Shown piece after piece: positions 1 to 8,896 of a DNA stretch of 64,000 nt; positions within the stretch are counted from its first letter, which is position 1, and each line of letters starts with the position of its first letter. This DNA is from Tunicatimonas pelagia. GTDB lineage: Bacteria; Bacteroidota; Bacteroidia; Cytophagales; Cyclobacteriaceae. Under the pieces are notes generated by a model. That model saw only the letters and a list, made by a program, of their open reading frames with translations. It was not told the origin of the DNA and did not search any database. The stretch spans positions 248,001 through 312,000 of the forward strand of contig NZ_CP120683.1 in NCBI RefSeq assembly GCF_030506325.1, in the 5' to 3' direction. The translations under genes and the position numbers were made by a program.

Positions 1-99
1 CAGACCATTCCGCCTACCCTACTCATGCTGAAAACAGCAGTTGCTTTCTAGTGCCAAAAAATAGTTTTATATTGAAACTGTTTAGCCTACAACCAACCT

Positions 100-534
100 A
101 TGAAAAAAGCAAAGCCAGATAACTCGCTTCCGGCACTGATCGGAAAGGCATCTCGCCTACTTACTAATCAGATCACGAAAAGCTTAGCCGAATACCAAGT
201 GACTGCCGAACAATGGGCTATCTTAGACAGCCTTTGGGTTCAAGACGGTCAAACCCAACAACAGTTAGCCAACCTTACCCATAAAAACAAAGCAAGTATC
301 ACCCACCTCATTGATAATTTAGAAAAACGACATCTAGTGAAGCGAGTAACTCACGATAAAGACCGTCGAAATAAAATGATCTATCTCACTCCAGATGGTA
401 CCAATTTACAAGAACCCCTCACCAAAGCGGTAAAACGAATCCTCAAACAGTTAACTGGTGGGTTGGATAAAAAAGATATGAAAGGCTGTCGGAAAACGCT
501 AAAGAAACTAGTACAGAACTTAGTTGAAGCTTAA
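100..534 (+). CDS. MarR family transcriptional regulator
   Basis: A 144-residue winged-helix regulator of normal MarR length. The middle of the protein has the family pattern: EQWAILDSLW, then QQQLANLTHKNKASITHLIDNLEKR (recognition-helix region), then the wing DKDRRNKMIYLTPDG. MarR proteins bind palindromic DNA as dimers and usually repress a nearby gene until a ligand or oxidant releases them. It is followed by a histidine kinase and a response-regulator flavoprotein on the same strand, so a shared redox or stress role is plausible but inferred. The target and ligand cannot be read from the sequence. The ATG start fits the domain's usual N terminus. Confidence 0.9.
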   Translation: MKKAKPDNSLPALIGKASRLLTNQITKSLAEYQVTAEQWAILDSLWVQDGQTQQQLANLTHKNKASITHLIDNLEKRHLVKRVTHDKDRRNKMIYLTPDGTNLQEPLTKAVKRILKQLTGGLDKKDMKGCRKTLKKLVQNLVEA

Positions 535-599
535 TATAAAGCTACATTCATTGTTACATTCGCCACCTAATAGTGGGCAAATTGAACCCAAAGAAGAAT

Positions 600-1985
600 A
601 TGCAAATATCTATTGCTGACCTCCGTAACATCCCTACTTTGCAAGATTTGAGCAATGAAGCCTTACAGTGGTTGATTGACCATTCGGAATGTCGGATACT
701 TCAAGAAGATGAGTATATGTTCAAAAAAGGCGATCCGATTGACTATATGCACATTCTCCTCAAGGGCAGACTGCGAATTAAAGTGCAACAAGGAAAGCAA
801 CTGCGCGAGATTAGTGCCATGGAAACCGGTACGATCACCGGTATGCTACCTTATTCGCGTATGAGAGAAGCTACTGGCTTCGGAATTGCTACCGAAGAAA
901 CTCACGTGCTCTCACTGCATAAAAAATACTTTGTGGAAATGGAGCAGGTAAGTCGCGATATGGTGCAAGCACTGGTAGGAGTAATGACTACCCGCGCGCG
1001 CGATTTCACCCGCCTTCAGCAGCAAAATGAGAAAATGATGGCCTTGGGCAAACTCTCAGCCGGACTAGCTCACGAACTAAACAATCCGGCAGCTGCCATT
1101 GTCCGTAGCTCCGATATTCTTCGGCAACACATGCATCAAACGCCCGATAACTTCAAAAAGGTGATTCTGATTCGGCTACAACCGGAACAAGTAGATGCCG
1201 TAAATAATATTCTGTTTTCTAAGATTAATACTCCGCCACCTACCCTCACTATGATGGAGCGCAATAATCAAGAAGATGAAATAGCCGAATGGTTGGAAGA
1301 CCAAGGCTGGGAGGATGGCTATGAAGCCGCTGAGAACTTCGTGGAGTTTGGCATTACCCTGGATGATTTACAAGACATGGAAGAAATTATTGAGGGTAAG
1401 CATACCGAGCCAGTATTTAATTGGCTTAACAATGTACTCATCACTGAACGACTAGTAAAAGAAATAGAAGAGGCATCTCAGCGAATAGCGACCCTCATTC
1501 AGTCAGTGAAGACCTACACCCACATGGATCGTTCTACCGAGAAAGCCGAAGCGGATATTCATCAGGGGTTGAATAGCACCCTCACTATGCTTAACCATAA
1601 GTTGAAGAAAAAGAATATTCAAGTACATAAGGAGTATGCCGAGAACCTACCCAAAACTCCTATCTACGTAAGCGAAATCAATCAGGTCTGGACGAATCTG
1701 ATTGACAACGCTATAGATGCTATGGAAGAAAAAGGCACATTAATAGTGCGTACTCAAGCCAATAATCAAAATATACGAGTAGATCTCATTGATGACGGAA
1801 GTGGAATCCCGCCTGATATTCAGGGGAGTATTTTTGACCCATTCTTCACCACCAAACCCGTGGGGCAAGGGAGCGGGCTGGGGCTAGATATTGTTCAGAA
1901 AATTGTTGAGCAGCACCAAGGCACCATCAGGGTTGATTCCGAACCCGGCAAAACTCAGTTTACGATCTGCTTTCCGGTGAAGTAG
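600..1985 (+). CDS. cNMP-binding-domain sensor histidine kinase
   Basis: About 461 residues. The N-terminal third is a cyclic-nucleotide-binding (Crp-like) fold, seen in MFKKGDPIDYMHILLKGRLR. Then comes an H-box, GKLSAGLAHELNNPAAAI, with phospho-acceptor His near residue 158, a long acidic insertion of about 170 residues, and an ATPase domain with N box (NLIDNAIDAM), G1 (DDGSGIPPD) and G2 (GQGSGLGLDIV). It has no membrane segment, so it is a cytoplasmic sensor. The next gene starts with a receiver domain and is its likely partner. I chose ATG at 600; an in-frame GTG at 573 would add nine residues. The ligand is unknown. Confidence 0.88.
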   Translation: MQISIADLRNIPTLQDLSNEALQWLIDHSECRILQEDEYMFKKGDPIDYMHILLKGRLRIKVQQGKQLREISAMETGTITGMLPYSRMREATGFGIATEETHVLSLHKKYFVEMEQVSRDMVQALVGVMTTRARDFTRLQQQNEKMMALGKLSAGLAHELNNPAAAIVRSSDILRQHMHQTPDNFKKVILIRLQPEQVDAVNNILFSKINTPPPTLTMMERNNQEDEIAEWLEDQGWEDGYEAAENFVEFGITLDDLQDMEEIIEGKHTEPVFNWLNNVLITERLVKEIEEASQRIATLIQSVKTYTHMDRSTEKAEADIHQGLNSTLTMLNHKLKKKNIQVHKEYAENLPKTPIYVSEINQVWTNLIDNAIDAMEEKGTLIVRTQANNQNIRVDLIDDGSGIPPDIQGSIFDPFFTTKPVGQGSGLGLDIVQKIVEQHQGTIRVDSEPGKTQFTICFPVK

Positions 1986-1986
1986 T

Positions 1987-2088
1987 CCTTAGTTCTTAGT
2001 TCTTAGTTCTTAGTTCTTAGTTCTTAGTTATAAACGCTTTTCTGAAAACTGTGGACAGTGGACTATGGACTATGGACTATGGACTATT
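1987..2088. repeat. two short tandem heptamer arrays
   Basis: Six near-perfect copies of the heptamer TTCTTAG (about 1987-2029) are followed by four copies of GGACTAT (about 2055-2086). They lie between the histidine kinase and response-regulator genes. The copies have no spacers, so this is not a CRISPR. Similar low-complexity intergenic blocks occur elsewhere in the window. Confidence 0.85.
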
Positions 2089-2145
2089 AGCTATTAAACA
2101 ACCAAACCATTTTACTATACTCGCGTTCTAGCAAATGTACTACCC

Positions 2146-2153
2146 TAACTTTG
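2146..2153 (+). promoter_or_regulatory. possible -7 box (TAACTTTG)
   Basis: This matches the Bacteroidota sigma-A -7 consensus TAnnTTTG and lies 17 bases before the start codon of the response-regulator flavoprotein. I see no convincing -33 TTTG, so it is weak evidence on its own. It would give the flavoprotein its own promoter, separate from the kinase. Confidence 0.35.
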
Positions 2154-2169
2154 AGCCGACCCCTTCCCT

Positions 2170-3825
2170 ATGAAACGCCCAATACTTTTCGCCATTGATG
2201 ATGATCCTCAGGTGATTCGTGCTATCGCCCGAGACTTACGCAGTGAATACAAAAAAGATTACCGAATACTGAGCACTGATTCTACACAAGAAGCTCTTCA
2301 ATCCCTGGCTGAGCTTAAGAAGCAAGGGGAAGAAGTAGCCATGTTTCTCTCTGACCAACGTATGCCCGATATGTTAGGCGTAGAATTTCTGCAACAGGCT
2401 AAAGATTTTTTTCCGAAATCAAAGAAAGTCCTGCTTACTGCGTACTCCGATATTGATGCAGCGATCAAGGCAATTAATGATGTTCAGCTAGATTACTACC
2501 TAACCAAACCCTGGGACCCTCCCCAAGAGAAGCTCTATCCGGTACTAAATGATTTGTTAGATGATTGGCAAAGCCACTTCGTTCCTGACTATTCTGGCAT
2601 CAAAATCGTTGGTTACCAATATTCTCCTAAGTCGCACGAAGTGAAAGACTTTCTGGCGGGTAATTTAATTCCTTATCGCTGGCTAGATATTGAAACTAAC
2701 CCGAAAGCCTGTGAGCTGCTGGAGTTGAATAATATTGAAGAGAAAGACTTGCCCGCCGTATTTTATGAGGATGGTTCGTACTTGGTTAGCCCTTCAATTA
2801 GCCAGATTGCCGAAAAAATAGGCATGAAGCTAGAAGCTACCGCTCAACTCTACGATGTGATAATTATTGGAGCCGGTCCAGCGGGATTGGCCGCAGCTGT
2901 GTACGGTGGTTCGGAAGGACTAAAAACACTGTTAATAGAAAAAAGGGCGCCCGGTGGACAAGCCGGAACCAGTTCTCGCATTGAAAACTACTTAGGTTTT
3001 CCTAACGGCCTAAGTGGGGCTGACCTTACCCGTCGGGCAATTTCTCAGGCAAAGCGCTTGGGTACCGAGTTTCTCTCTCCGGTGGAGGTTACTAATATTC
3101 AGCTTCAAGATCAGTACAAGATTGTGACCCTTTCCGATGGCAGTGAGCTACGAACCAAAAGCATCATCATTGCTACCGGAGTGAATTACCGTAAACTGGA
3201 AGCTACCGGCGTACACAACTTTACGGGTGCCGGAGTTTACTACGGGGCGGCTACTACTGAGGCCAATGCTTGTCTGAACAAAGATATTTACATTGTAGGG
3301 GGAGGGAACTCTGCTGGGCAAGCAGCTATGTACCTCTCTAACTTTGCTAAACGAGCCTACATTGTTATTCGCAGACCCAATCTTTCCTCTTCTATGTCGC
3401 AGTACCTAATTGATCAGATTGATAGTACCGAAAATATTGAAGTACTAGGCGAATCGGTGGTGGTGGAAGCATGTGGCACAGATCATTTGGAAGCACTAGT
3501 ATTAGAAGATCTTAACGCCAACGAAAAGCGTAAGGTAGACGCAGGTGCTCTGTTTATATTCATCGGTAACCGACCATTTACCGATTGGATTTCGCTAGAG
3601 ATTGCCAAGAATGAGAAAGGTTTTATAGAAACCGGACAAGATGTAGTGCGCGATAGTAAGAAAAACTGGTCGCTGGAACGTGAACCATTTTTGCTAGAAA
3701 CCAGTGTACCGGGTATTTTTGCTTCGGGCGATGTTCGCGCCAATGCTATGAACCGCGTTGCTTCCGCTGTTGGCGAGGGGGCTATGGCCATTAAATTAGT
3801 TCATGAATACCTAGCCACTGTTTAA
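2170..3825 (+). CDS. response regulator fused to thioredoxin-reductase-like flavoprotein
   Basis: 551 residues in three parts. Residues 1-130 are a receiver domain with the acidic pair near the N terminus, phospho-acceptor Asp62 (LSDQRMPD) and Lys113 (TKPWD). Residues 140-225 look like a glutaredoxin-type fold without a CxxC. From about residue 230 there is a thioredoxin-reductase-like FAD/NADPH oxidoreductase, with GAGPAGLAAAVYGG for FAD and IVGGGNSAGQAAMYL for NADPH. Where classical TrxB has CATC, this protein reads GAATTEA, so the redox-active disulfide is missing. It probably receives phosphate from the preceding kinase. An NADPH-dependent flavin activity gated by phosphorylation is inference. 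Confidence 0.88.
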   Translation: MKRPILFAIDDDPQVIRAIARDLRSEYKKDYRILSTDSTQEALQSLAELKKQGEEVAMFLSDQRMPDMLGVEFLQQAKDFFPKSKKVLLTAYSDIDAAIKAINDVQLDYYLTKPWDPPQEKLYPVLNDLLDDWQSHFVPDYSGIKIVGYQYSPKSHEVKDFLAGNLIPYRWLDIETNPKACELLELNNIEEKDLPAVFYEDGSYLVSPSISQIAEKIGMKLEATAQLYDVIIIGAGPAGLAAAVYGGSEGLKTLLIEKRAPGGQAGTSSRIENYLGFPNGLSGADLTRRAISQAKRLGTEFLSPVEVTNIQLQDQYKIVTLSDGSELRTKSIIIATGVNYRKLEATGVHNFTGAGVYYGAATTEANACLNKDIYIVGGGNSAGQAAMYLSNFAKRAYIVIRRPNLSSSMSQYLIDQIDSTENIEVLGESVVVEACGTDHLEALVLEDLNANEKRKVDAGALFIFIGNRPFTDWISLEIAKNEKGFIETGQDVVRDSKKNWSLEREPFLLETSVPGIFASGDVRANAMNRVASAVGEGAMAIKLVHEYLATV

Positions 3826-3826
3826 G

Positions 3827-3937
3827 CGGAAGCCGGAGTCTGGAGACCGGAAACCGAAGGTGGCTCAATAATCCTGAATTTGACCTCCTGCCTACAGTTC
3901 CGATATTCGGACGCCAGCTTCTGGTTTCCAGCTTCCG
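3827..3937. repeat. imperfect inverted repeat between convergent genes
   Basis: Left arm 3827-3859 and right arm 3909-3937 are diverged inverted copies sharing CGGAAGC(C/T)GGA and GGAAACC blocks. The repeat lies between two convergent genes and could act as a bidirectional transcription stop. It lacks a clear U tract, so I call it a repeat rather than a terminator. Confidence 0.6.
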
Positions 3938-3948
3938 AACTCTGCTTT

Positions 3949-4809
3949 CTAAGCTGACATACCATCTAGTACTCCGCGTATGTAGCCCGCTGACTCGGCT
4001 AGGCCGGGCACTGGATCATCGCCATCCTTTTCGTACTCAATGCCCACTACTCCGGTATAGTTAATGTCTTGTAGGGTTTTCATAAAAGCGGGAATATCCA
4101 TAATGCCGTGACCAATCTCCAGCGGTTTCCCTTCCGCGCCCCGCTTATCAACATCTTTCAGGTGCACATCGTACAGGCGATCGGCGTACTGCTTGGCTTT
4201 CGCCGCCGGATCTTGTCCAATACGAAAAGTGTGGCCAATATCAATGCATAAACCAATACGCTGATCTAAATCTTTAATATGCTCAAATATAGAATCCGGG
4301 CTCGGATATACCTTATCGCCCGGTCCGTGGTTGTGAATCGCCAATTTAATGTTAGTATCTTTCACTTTCTCTTCTACCCGCGGTAGTAGCTCGGGATTAG
4401 GCACGCCAATAATCACGCTCATTCCGGCAGCTCTGGCGTATGCAAAGGCGTTATCTACCGCTTCAGGCGACTTCATATAAATTACTCCGGCTCCGTAGAG
4501 ATTTATTCCCGCATCTTTCACCTTTTGAATAGCCTCTTTAATCTGCCCCGGCGAGCTATCCAACGGCAAGTGCATACTCTTCAGGGCAATGTAGCTCAAA
4601 TGTAACCGCTTAGCCACGGCTAACGCTTCATCCAGGGAAAGCGAACGTAGGGTATAAGAAGCTAACCCTAAGGTGAGTTCCTGCTCTTTGTTACGTTGCG
4701 TGGAGGCCACCGCCAAAGAAGAGGCAACTGGTGCAGTAGCCATCGCTGTGCTTAGTCCGAGTAGTTTCAAAAAATCTTTTCGAGAAACTGTAGTGCGTAG
4801 GTATTTCAT
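3949..4809 (-). CDS. Tat-exported sugar phosphate isomerase/epimerase-like protein
   Basis: 286 residues. The N terminus has a twin-arginine-like signal (SRKDFLKLLG, an RK variant) followed by a hydrophobic Ala-rich stretch. The mature part is an AP-endonuclease-2/xylose-isomerase-like TIM barrel, with LAIHNHGPGD, GLCIDIGHTFRIGQD, YDVHLKDVDKRG and GVVGIEYE supplying the usual His, Asp and Glu metal ligands. Family members isomerise, epimerise or otherwise process sugars. In Bacteroidota the exported forms usually sit with keto-sugar and DUF1080 genes, which also occur in this window but not next to it. The substrate is unknown. Confidence 0.82.
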   Translation of the reverse strand: MKYLRTTVSRKDFLKLLGLSTAMATAPVASSLAVASTQRNKEQELTLGLASYTLRSLSLDEALAVAKRLHLSYIALKSMHLPLDSSPGQIKEAIQKVKDAGINLYGAGVIYMKSPEAVDNAFAYARAAGMSVIIGVPNPELLPRVEEKVKDTNIKLAIHNHGPGDKVYPSPDSIFEHIKDLDQRIGLCIDIGHTFRIGQDPAAKAKQYADRLYDVHLKDVDKRGAEGKPLEIGHGIMDIPAFMKTLQDINYTGVVGIEYEKDGDDPVPGLAESAGYIRGVLDGMSA

Positions 4810-5102
4810 TGTTAGGTTATTGATTAGGCAGTAAAATACAAGATTTCTGATAGAATCAGAACTTTGAGTAAAACAGGATGTGCAGTTGCCTACTGTATTT
4901 ATTATTCTTTTTTGCGTTTTATGGGTTTTCCTACGTAGGAAGTACTACCTTTGCACTCTTGAAATTTGCCCTTAGCTCTAACAACCTCTTTTCATACTGA
5001 CTACGCTGCTATCTGCTCAGGGAGTCCTGTCAACTTAACCCCATTTTTCTTTTACTATTATTCACGCAGTTAAGCTACGCATTAACGGTTGCCCTCGTAT
5101 TT
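4810..5102. other. intergenic region between divergent genes
   Basis: Divergent promoter region for the epimerase-like gene and the SulP transporter. Apart from one -7-like box I see no other strong element, RNA gene or repeat here. Confidence 0.5.
4946..4953 (+). promoter_or_regulatory. possible -7 box (TACCTTTG)
   Basis: A perfect match to TAnnTTTG, about 150 bases upstream of the SulP gene, implying a long leader. The nearest TTTG upstream (4911-4914) is too far away to be a normal -33 element. Confidence 0.4.
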
Positions 5103-6641
5103 ATGAAGAAGTATTTTAATCTGTTTGACCTTTCTCAGAAGGTCGACTATAAAACGGAAATTTTATCGGGTCTGACGGTGGCCCTGGCACTAGTGCCCGA
5201 AGCGGTTGCTTTTGCGCTTATTGCGGGGCTGAGCCCTCTTACTGGTCTCTACGCCGCCTTTATGATGGGGCTGGTCACCTCAGTTTTAGGAGGACGCCCC
5301 GGTATGATTTCAGGAGCCACTGGTGCCGTGGCGGTGGTGATTGTTGCTCTGGTACAATCGCACGGCCCTGAGTATATTTTTGCCTGCGTTATTTTGGCCG
5401 GATTACTGCAAATGGCCGCAGGTTTTCTTCGTTTGGGGAAGCTAATGCGGCTGGTGCCCCACCCTGCTATCTTTGGCTTCGTTAATGGTTTGGCCATTGT
5501 TATTTTTATGAGTCAGCTCGTTCAGTTTCAGGATGGTAGCGGTAACTGGATGAGTGGTCGCGACCTCTACGTTTTTGGTAGCTTGGTAGCCTTAGCCATG
5601 CTGATTATCTGGGGATTGCCTAAACTGACCAAAGCTATTCCCGCCGCTTTGGTAGCCATTTTATCGGTTTGGGGCATTGTAGTTGCGTTCGGGATTAACA
5701 CTACCTCAGTAGGCGATATGGCTGGCCCCGGAGGCATTGCGGGTGGGTTTCCTCCCTTCCATATTCCTGCTGTTCCCTTTACGTTGGAGACACTACAGAT
5801 CATTTTCCCCTACGCCGCTGTTGTGGCAGGAGTCGGTCTTATTGAAAGCCTGTTAACCCTTAATATTATTGATGAGATTACCGAAACCCGAGGTCAGGGT
5901 AATCGTGAGGCAGTTGCCCAGGGACTAGCAAATACCCTCTCTGGCTTGTTTAGCGGTATGGGCGGATGCGCCATGATTGGTCAGAGCCTAATTAATATCT
6001 CTTCGGGAGCTCGGGCTCGCCTTTCGGGCATTGTAGCTTCGCTGTTACTACTGAGCTTTATTATGTTTGGGTCAAGCCTTATAGAGTTAGTGCCCATGGC
6101 TGCCCTCACCGGACTCATGATTATGGTAGCAATCGGTACGTTCGAGTGGGCTAGTTTACGCACTTTCAACAAAATGCCTGCTTCCGATATCTTTGTGATG
6201 GTAACGGTAACACTAGTAACCGTATTCTTGCACAACCTGGCCTTAGCCGTAATGGTAGGGGTGATTATCTCCGCCCTAGCGTTTGCCTGGGATAACGCCA
6301 AACGAATCCGAGCCCGCAAGCACGTCGATGAAGATGGGGTAAAGCATTACGAAATCTATGGCCCACTATTCTTTGGCTCAGTCACTACGTTTAACTCCAA
6401 GTTTGATGTGCTCAACGATCCTGAGGAGATTGTGATTGATTTTGAGGAGAGCCGGGTGGTCGATATGTCGGCCATTGAGGCACTCAATAAGATTACCGAG
6501 CGCTACCAAAAGGTTGGTAAGAAGGTACATCTTAAGCACCTTAGTCCCGATTGTAAGAAGCTACTTCGGAATGCTGAAGATATTATTGAAGTAAATGTGC
6601 TAGAAGACCCAACCTACAAGCTTGCCGTCGACAAAGTTTGA
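5103..6641 (+). CDS. SulP family inorganic anion transporter
   Basis: 512 residues, an inner-membrane secondary transporter. It has about 10-12 hydrophobic segments, the SulP signature near the start (LTVALALVPEAVAFALIAGLSPLTGLYA), and a C-terminal STAS domain from about residue 415 (EIVIDFEESRVVDMSAIEALNKI). SulP proteins carry sulfate, bicarbonate or other anions. The length is typical of bicarbonate or sulfate SulP carriers. No sulfur-assimilation or carbonic anhydrase gene lies next to it, so the anion cannot be assigned. It is a single gene convergent with the following barrel protein. Confidence 0.93.
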   Translation: MKKYFNLFDLSQKVDYKTEILSGLTVALALVPEAVAFALIAGLSPLTGLYAAFMMGLVTSVLGGRPGMISGATGAVAVVIVALVQSHGPEYIFACVILAGLLQMAAGFLRLGKLMRLVPHPAIFGFVNGLAIVIFMSQLVQFQDGSGNWMSGRDLYVFGSLVALAMLIIWGLPKLTKAIPAALVAILSVWGIVVAFGINTTSVGDMAGPGGIAGGFPPFHIPAVPFTLETLQIIFPYAAVVAGVGLIESLLTLNIIDEITETRGQGNREAVAQGLANTLSGLFSGMGGCAMIGQSLINISSGARARLSGIVASLLLLSFIMFGSSLIELVPMAALTGLMIMVAIGTFEWASLRTFNKMPASDIFVMVTVTLVTVFLHNLALAVMVGVIISALAFAWDNAKRIRARKHVDEDGVKHYEIYGPLFFGSVTTFNSKFDVLNDPEEIVIDFEESRVVDMSAIEALNKITERYQKVGKKVHLKHLSPDCKKLLRNAEDIIEVNVLEDPTYKLAVDKV

Positions 6642-6648
6642 GTATGAC

Positions 6649-6676
6649 CACGGCAGTATATATTTTAACTGCTGTG
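6649..6676. terminator. weak hairpin between convergent genes
   Basis: A 9-bp stem with one mismatch (CACGGCAGT at 6649-6657 against ACTGCTGTG at 6668-6676) in the 36-base gap between the SulP gene and the barrel protein. It has no good U tract on either strand, but its position fits a shared stop. Confidence 0.4.
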
Positions 6677-6677
6677 A

Positions 6678-7325
6678 TTAGTTAGGTAAGAAATAGGTAG
6701 TAGTAAGCGTGAAGACCCGATTGCGGACAATGTTATCATCATCTCCGTTGGGAGCAATGTTGGCTAACCCCAAATCATATGCCAGAGCAAACTGAAGGCC
6801 GTTCCACACTACACCCGCAGTAAAAACTAACCCAGCGTCTAGACTGCGAAAATTATCACTATTATCGTTACCCCAATCAATAGATGTATCACCGTTGACA
6901 CCTAGACCTAACACACCTCCATCGGCAACAATTTGTCCACCTAACCCCAAACTGAAATAGGGACCTAATCCGCCAAAAACATCCATCCCCCCAATATCCA
7001 TGCGGGCTACTACCGGTATTGGCACATGCAAATACAACGGACGATAGCGAATATGATAATCTACACCAAAATCGCTTCCTTTTATTCTAGTTCCCCTACT
7101 GCTAAGAACCAATGCAGGATGTATGGCAATCATATCATCTACAGCAATATTGGCCTCTCCGCCTATCTGCCAACTAAATCGGCTTTTCGTATCAAGCAAT
7201 AGTCCCCGTTCTACTCGTTGATTAGCCAACCCAAATCCGCCCCTTACTCCTATTCGGACCTCTTGAGCTAACACAGAAGTTCCCAGAAAAATGGCGTAAG
7301 CCAATACTATATATTTCTTCATCAC
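6678..7325 (-). CDS. outer-membrane beta-barrel protein
   Basis: 215 residues. A signal peptide ends at LGTSVLAQ. The body has alternating hydrophobic strands typical of small PorT/OmpA-like barrels of Bacteroidota, such as RIGVRGGFGLANQ, YLHVPIPVVARM, GGLGPYFSLGLGGQ and LQFALAYDLGLANI, and it ends in an aromatic strand (TLTTTYFLPN). The role is unknown; these proteins are predicted outer-membrane pores or structural barrels. The next gene downstream, on the other strand, is the SulP transporter, which implies no functional link. Confidence 0.78.
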   Translation of the reverse strand: MMKKYIVLAYAIFLGTSVLAQEVRIGVRGGFGLANQRVERGLLLDTKSRFSWQIGGEANIAVDDMIAIHPALVLSSRGTRIKGSDFGVDYHIRYRPLYLHVPIPVVARMDIGGMDVFGGLGPYFSLGLGGQIVADGGVLGLGVNGDTSIDWGNDNSDNFRSLDAGLVFTAGVVWNGLQFALAYDLGLANIAPNGDDDNIVRNRVFTLTTTYFLPN

Positions 7326-7421
7326 TTTAGCTATTTGATTTTAGTATAAAAGTCGATTTCTAAGAAATAAGAATTCGTATGTTACCAATAGTTAGCACTT
7401 CTAAAAAAACCGTTGCTACTC

Positions 7422-8207
7422 CTAGTATTTTTGGGCTTTGATATCTACCAACAAACGGTCGCTGTTGACAGCTTTGGTCTTGATGACACCTTTTCTCCCA
7501 GCAGATGTTTCAAACAATACAGTTCCGGGTATGGATGAATTACCAAAGCTATCGTTCATTTCCACAATAGTCAGCCCCGACAGTAGACTATCGTCCGTCA
7601 TAGCGTCAAAATTGTCCACTGAAATAGATGGAGTTGACTCAAAATTCATCACTTTAGTTTCAGTGGCGTTAGAAACATTGTAACCTTCTGCGGTAGGACT
7701 TTCAAAGAAATACATGGTATTACCTAAGCTACCAAAGGCCAGATGTATTATTGAACCATCGGTGCCGTCCATTTCGCTGTCTTTGTAGATCTTCCCAGTC
7801 TCAAGAGAGAAAAGCCTCCCATACGTTGCATCTTCGGCATTGAGCCCAAACGCTACATCCGTGTAAGTGATGATTGCATTATGACCAGCAACAGAAACTG
7901 TTCCGGTTAGCTCTTCTTCTTCCGTTCCATTACTAACGACCAGCTTTACGGTAAAATCACCGGCTTTATCAAGCGTAAGCGCAGTTGGACTTTCCTCACT
8001 TGAAGTAGCTATATTAGCTCCTTCACTAAATGTCCAAGAAAACGTCGATGCCCCGGTTGAATTATTGGTAATCATAACCTGAGCGTTAGGTGCCTCGCCT
8101 GTTACTTCAACCGTAAAACCAGCTACCAGTGGCGTTGCTTCTTCTTCTTCAGAACAAGAAAAGAATAGCACGCTTATCGATAATCCTAGGGTAATAAAAT
8201 TCTTCAT
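7422..8207 (-). CDS. PKD-domain lipoprotein
   Basis: 261 residues. It has a short signal with a lipobox (SVLFFSC) and an acidic EEEE stretch after the Cys, as in surface-exposed Bacteroidota lipoproteins. A PKD domain covers about residues 28-105 (VMITNNSTGASTFSWTF, then AGDFTVKLVVSN). The C-terminal half is unassigned. It is likely anchored at the cell surface with a binding or structural role. It lies about 100 bases upstream of the barrel gene on the same strand and may be co-transcribed with it. Confidence 0.78.
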   Translation of the reverse strand: MKNFITLGLSISVLFFSCSEEEEATPLVAGFTVEVTGEAPNAQVMITNNSTGASTFSWTFSEGANIATSSEESPTALTLDKAGDFTVKLVVSNGTEEEELTGTVSVAGHNAIITYTDVAFGLNAEDATYGRLFSLETGKIYKDSEMDGTDGSIIHLAFGSLGNTMYFFESPTAEGYNVSNATETKVMNFESTPSISVDNFDAMTDDSLLSGLTIVEMNDSFGNSSIPGTVLFETSAGRKGVIKTKAVNSDRLLVDIKAQKY

Positions 8208-8254
8208 GGTTTAAATCGTAATTGGTTTGTGTTGTTTATGCGAAATACGTAGTG

Positions 8255-8896
8255 CTAAGCAACCCTCTCTTTCACCTTCAACCCGAGTTCTTTAAGTACT
8301 TCAGGTTGATCTTCGAAGGCAAAATTGAGAGCTCGGGTGTAGCGACGCATCCAGCGGGTAAGTTCGGCTTCTTTTTGCTTACGTACTTGGGTACTTTGTC
8401 GAGCTTCGTCACGTTCTTTATCACGACGGTCGTACGCCTGATATACCGCTTCAATCATAGCTTCGCCTTGGGTCAAACTTTCGGCTTCAATACCATAGGT
8501 TTTTAGCAAGGCAGCAATTGTTCTGGCATTAGTGTAGAAAGTTTGTGCTTGCTTAATCCACTTGAGAATATTGTACTCCCGGGCACCGTCTAGTTGCAAA
8601 GCCTTATACTGCCCCCGGTCTTCCCCTACTGCCAAACGGGCTACTTGCAAATGATACTTATATACTTTCCAGGCATCTCTCTTGGCTTGGTGTAGCGAAT
8701 CAGTAGCACTATACTGTTCACCATACTCTTTTTGTTGAGCTACCGAGAGTAGTTGTAATTCATTTCGTAGAGCCAAGCCTTTTCTTAGTTCGGCAGCCGT
8801 AAATCCTAGCGGATTAGTTTTTTTCTGCCAATCTTTATTAGCTACCACCCCACCGATCGCTTTTTCTGAGTATCTTAGTAATTGCTCTATTCGCAT
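8255..8896 (-). CDS. hypothetical protein, helical
   Basis: 213 residues with no signal peptide or membrane segment. It is strongly charged and mostly helical (for example RRDKERDEARQSTQVRKQKE near the C terminus), so coiled-coil or helical-bundle structure is likely. I do not recognise the family. Opposite-strand reading frames in this interval look like shadows. A -7-like box (TACCTTTA on the minus strand) lies just upstream of its start. The gene stands alone next to a gene-free region. Confidence 0.7.
   Translation of the reverse strand: MRIEQLLRYSEKAIGGVVANKDWQKKTNPLGFTAAELRKGLALRNELQLLSVAQQKEYGEQYSATDSLHQAKRDAWKVYKYHLQVARLAVGEDRGQYKALQLDGAREYNILKWIKQAQTFYTNARTIAALLKTYGIEAESLTQGEAMIEAVYQAYDRRDKERDEARQSTQVRKQKEAELTRWMRRYTRALNFAFEDQPEVLKELGLKVKERVA

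Noticed and set aside
1987-2088. Short regular repeats as a possible CRISPR
   Set aside because: Units are 7 bp, directly adjacent and without spacers; no cas genes in the window.
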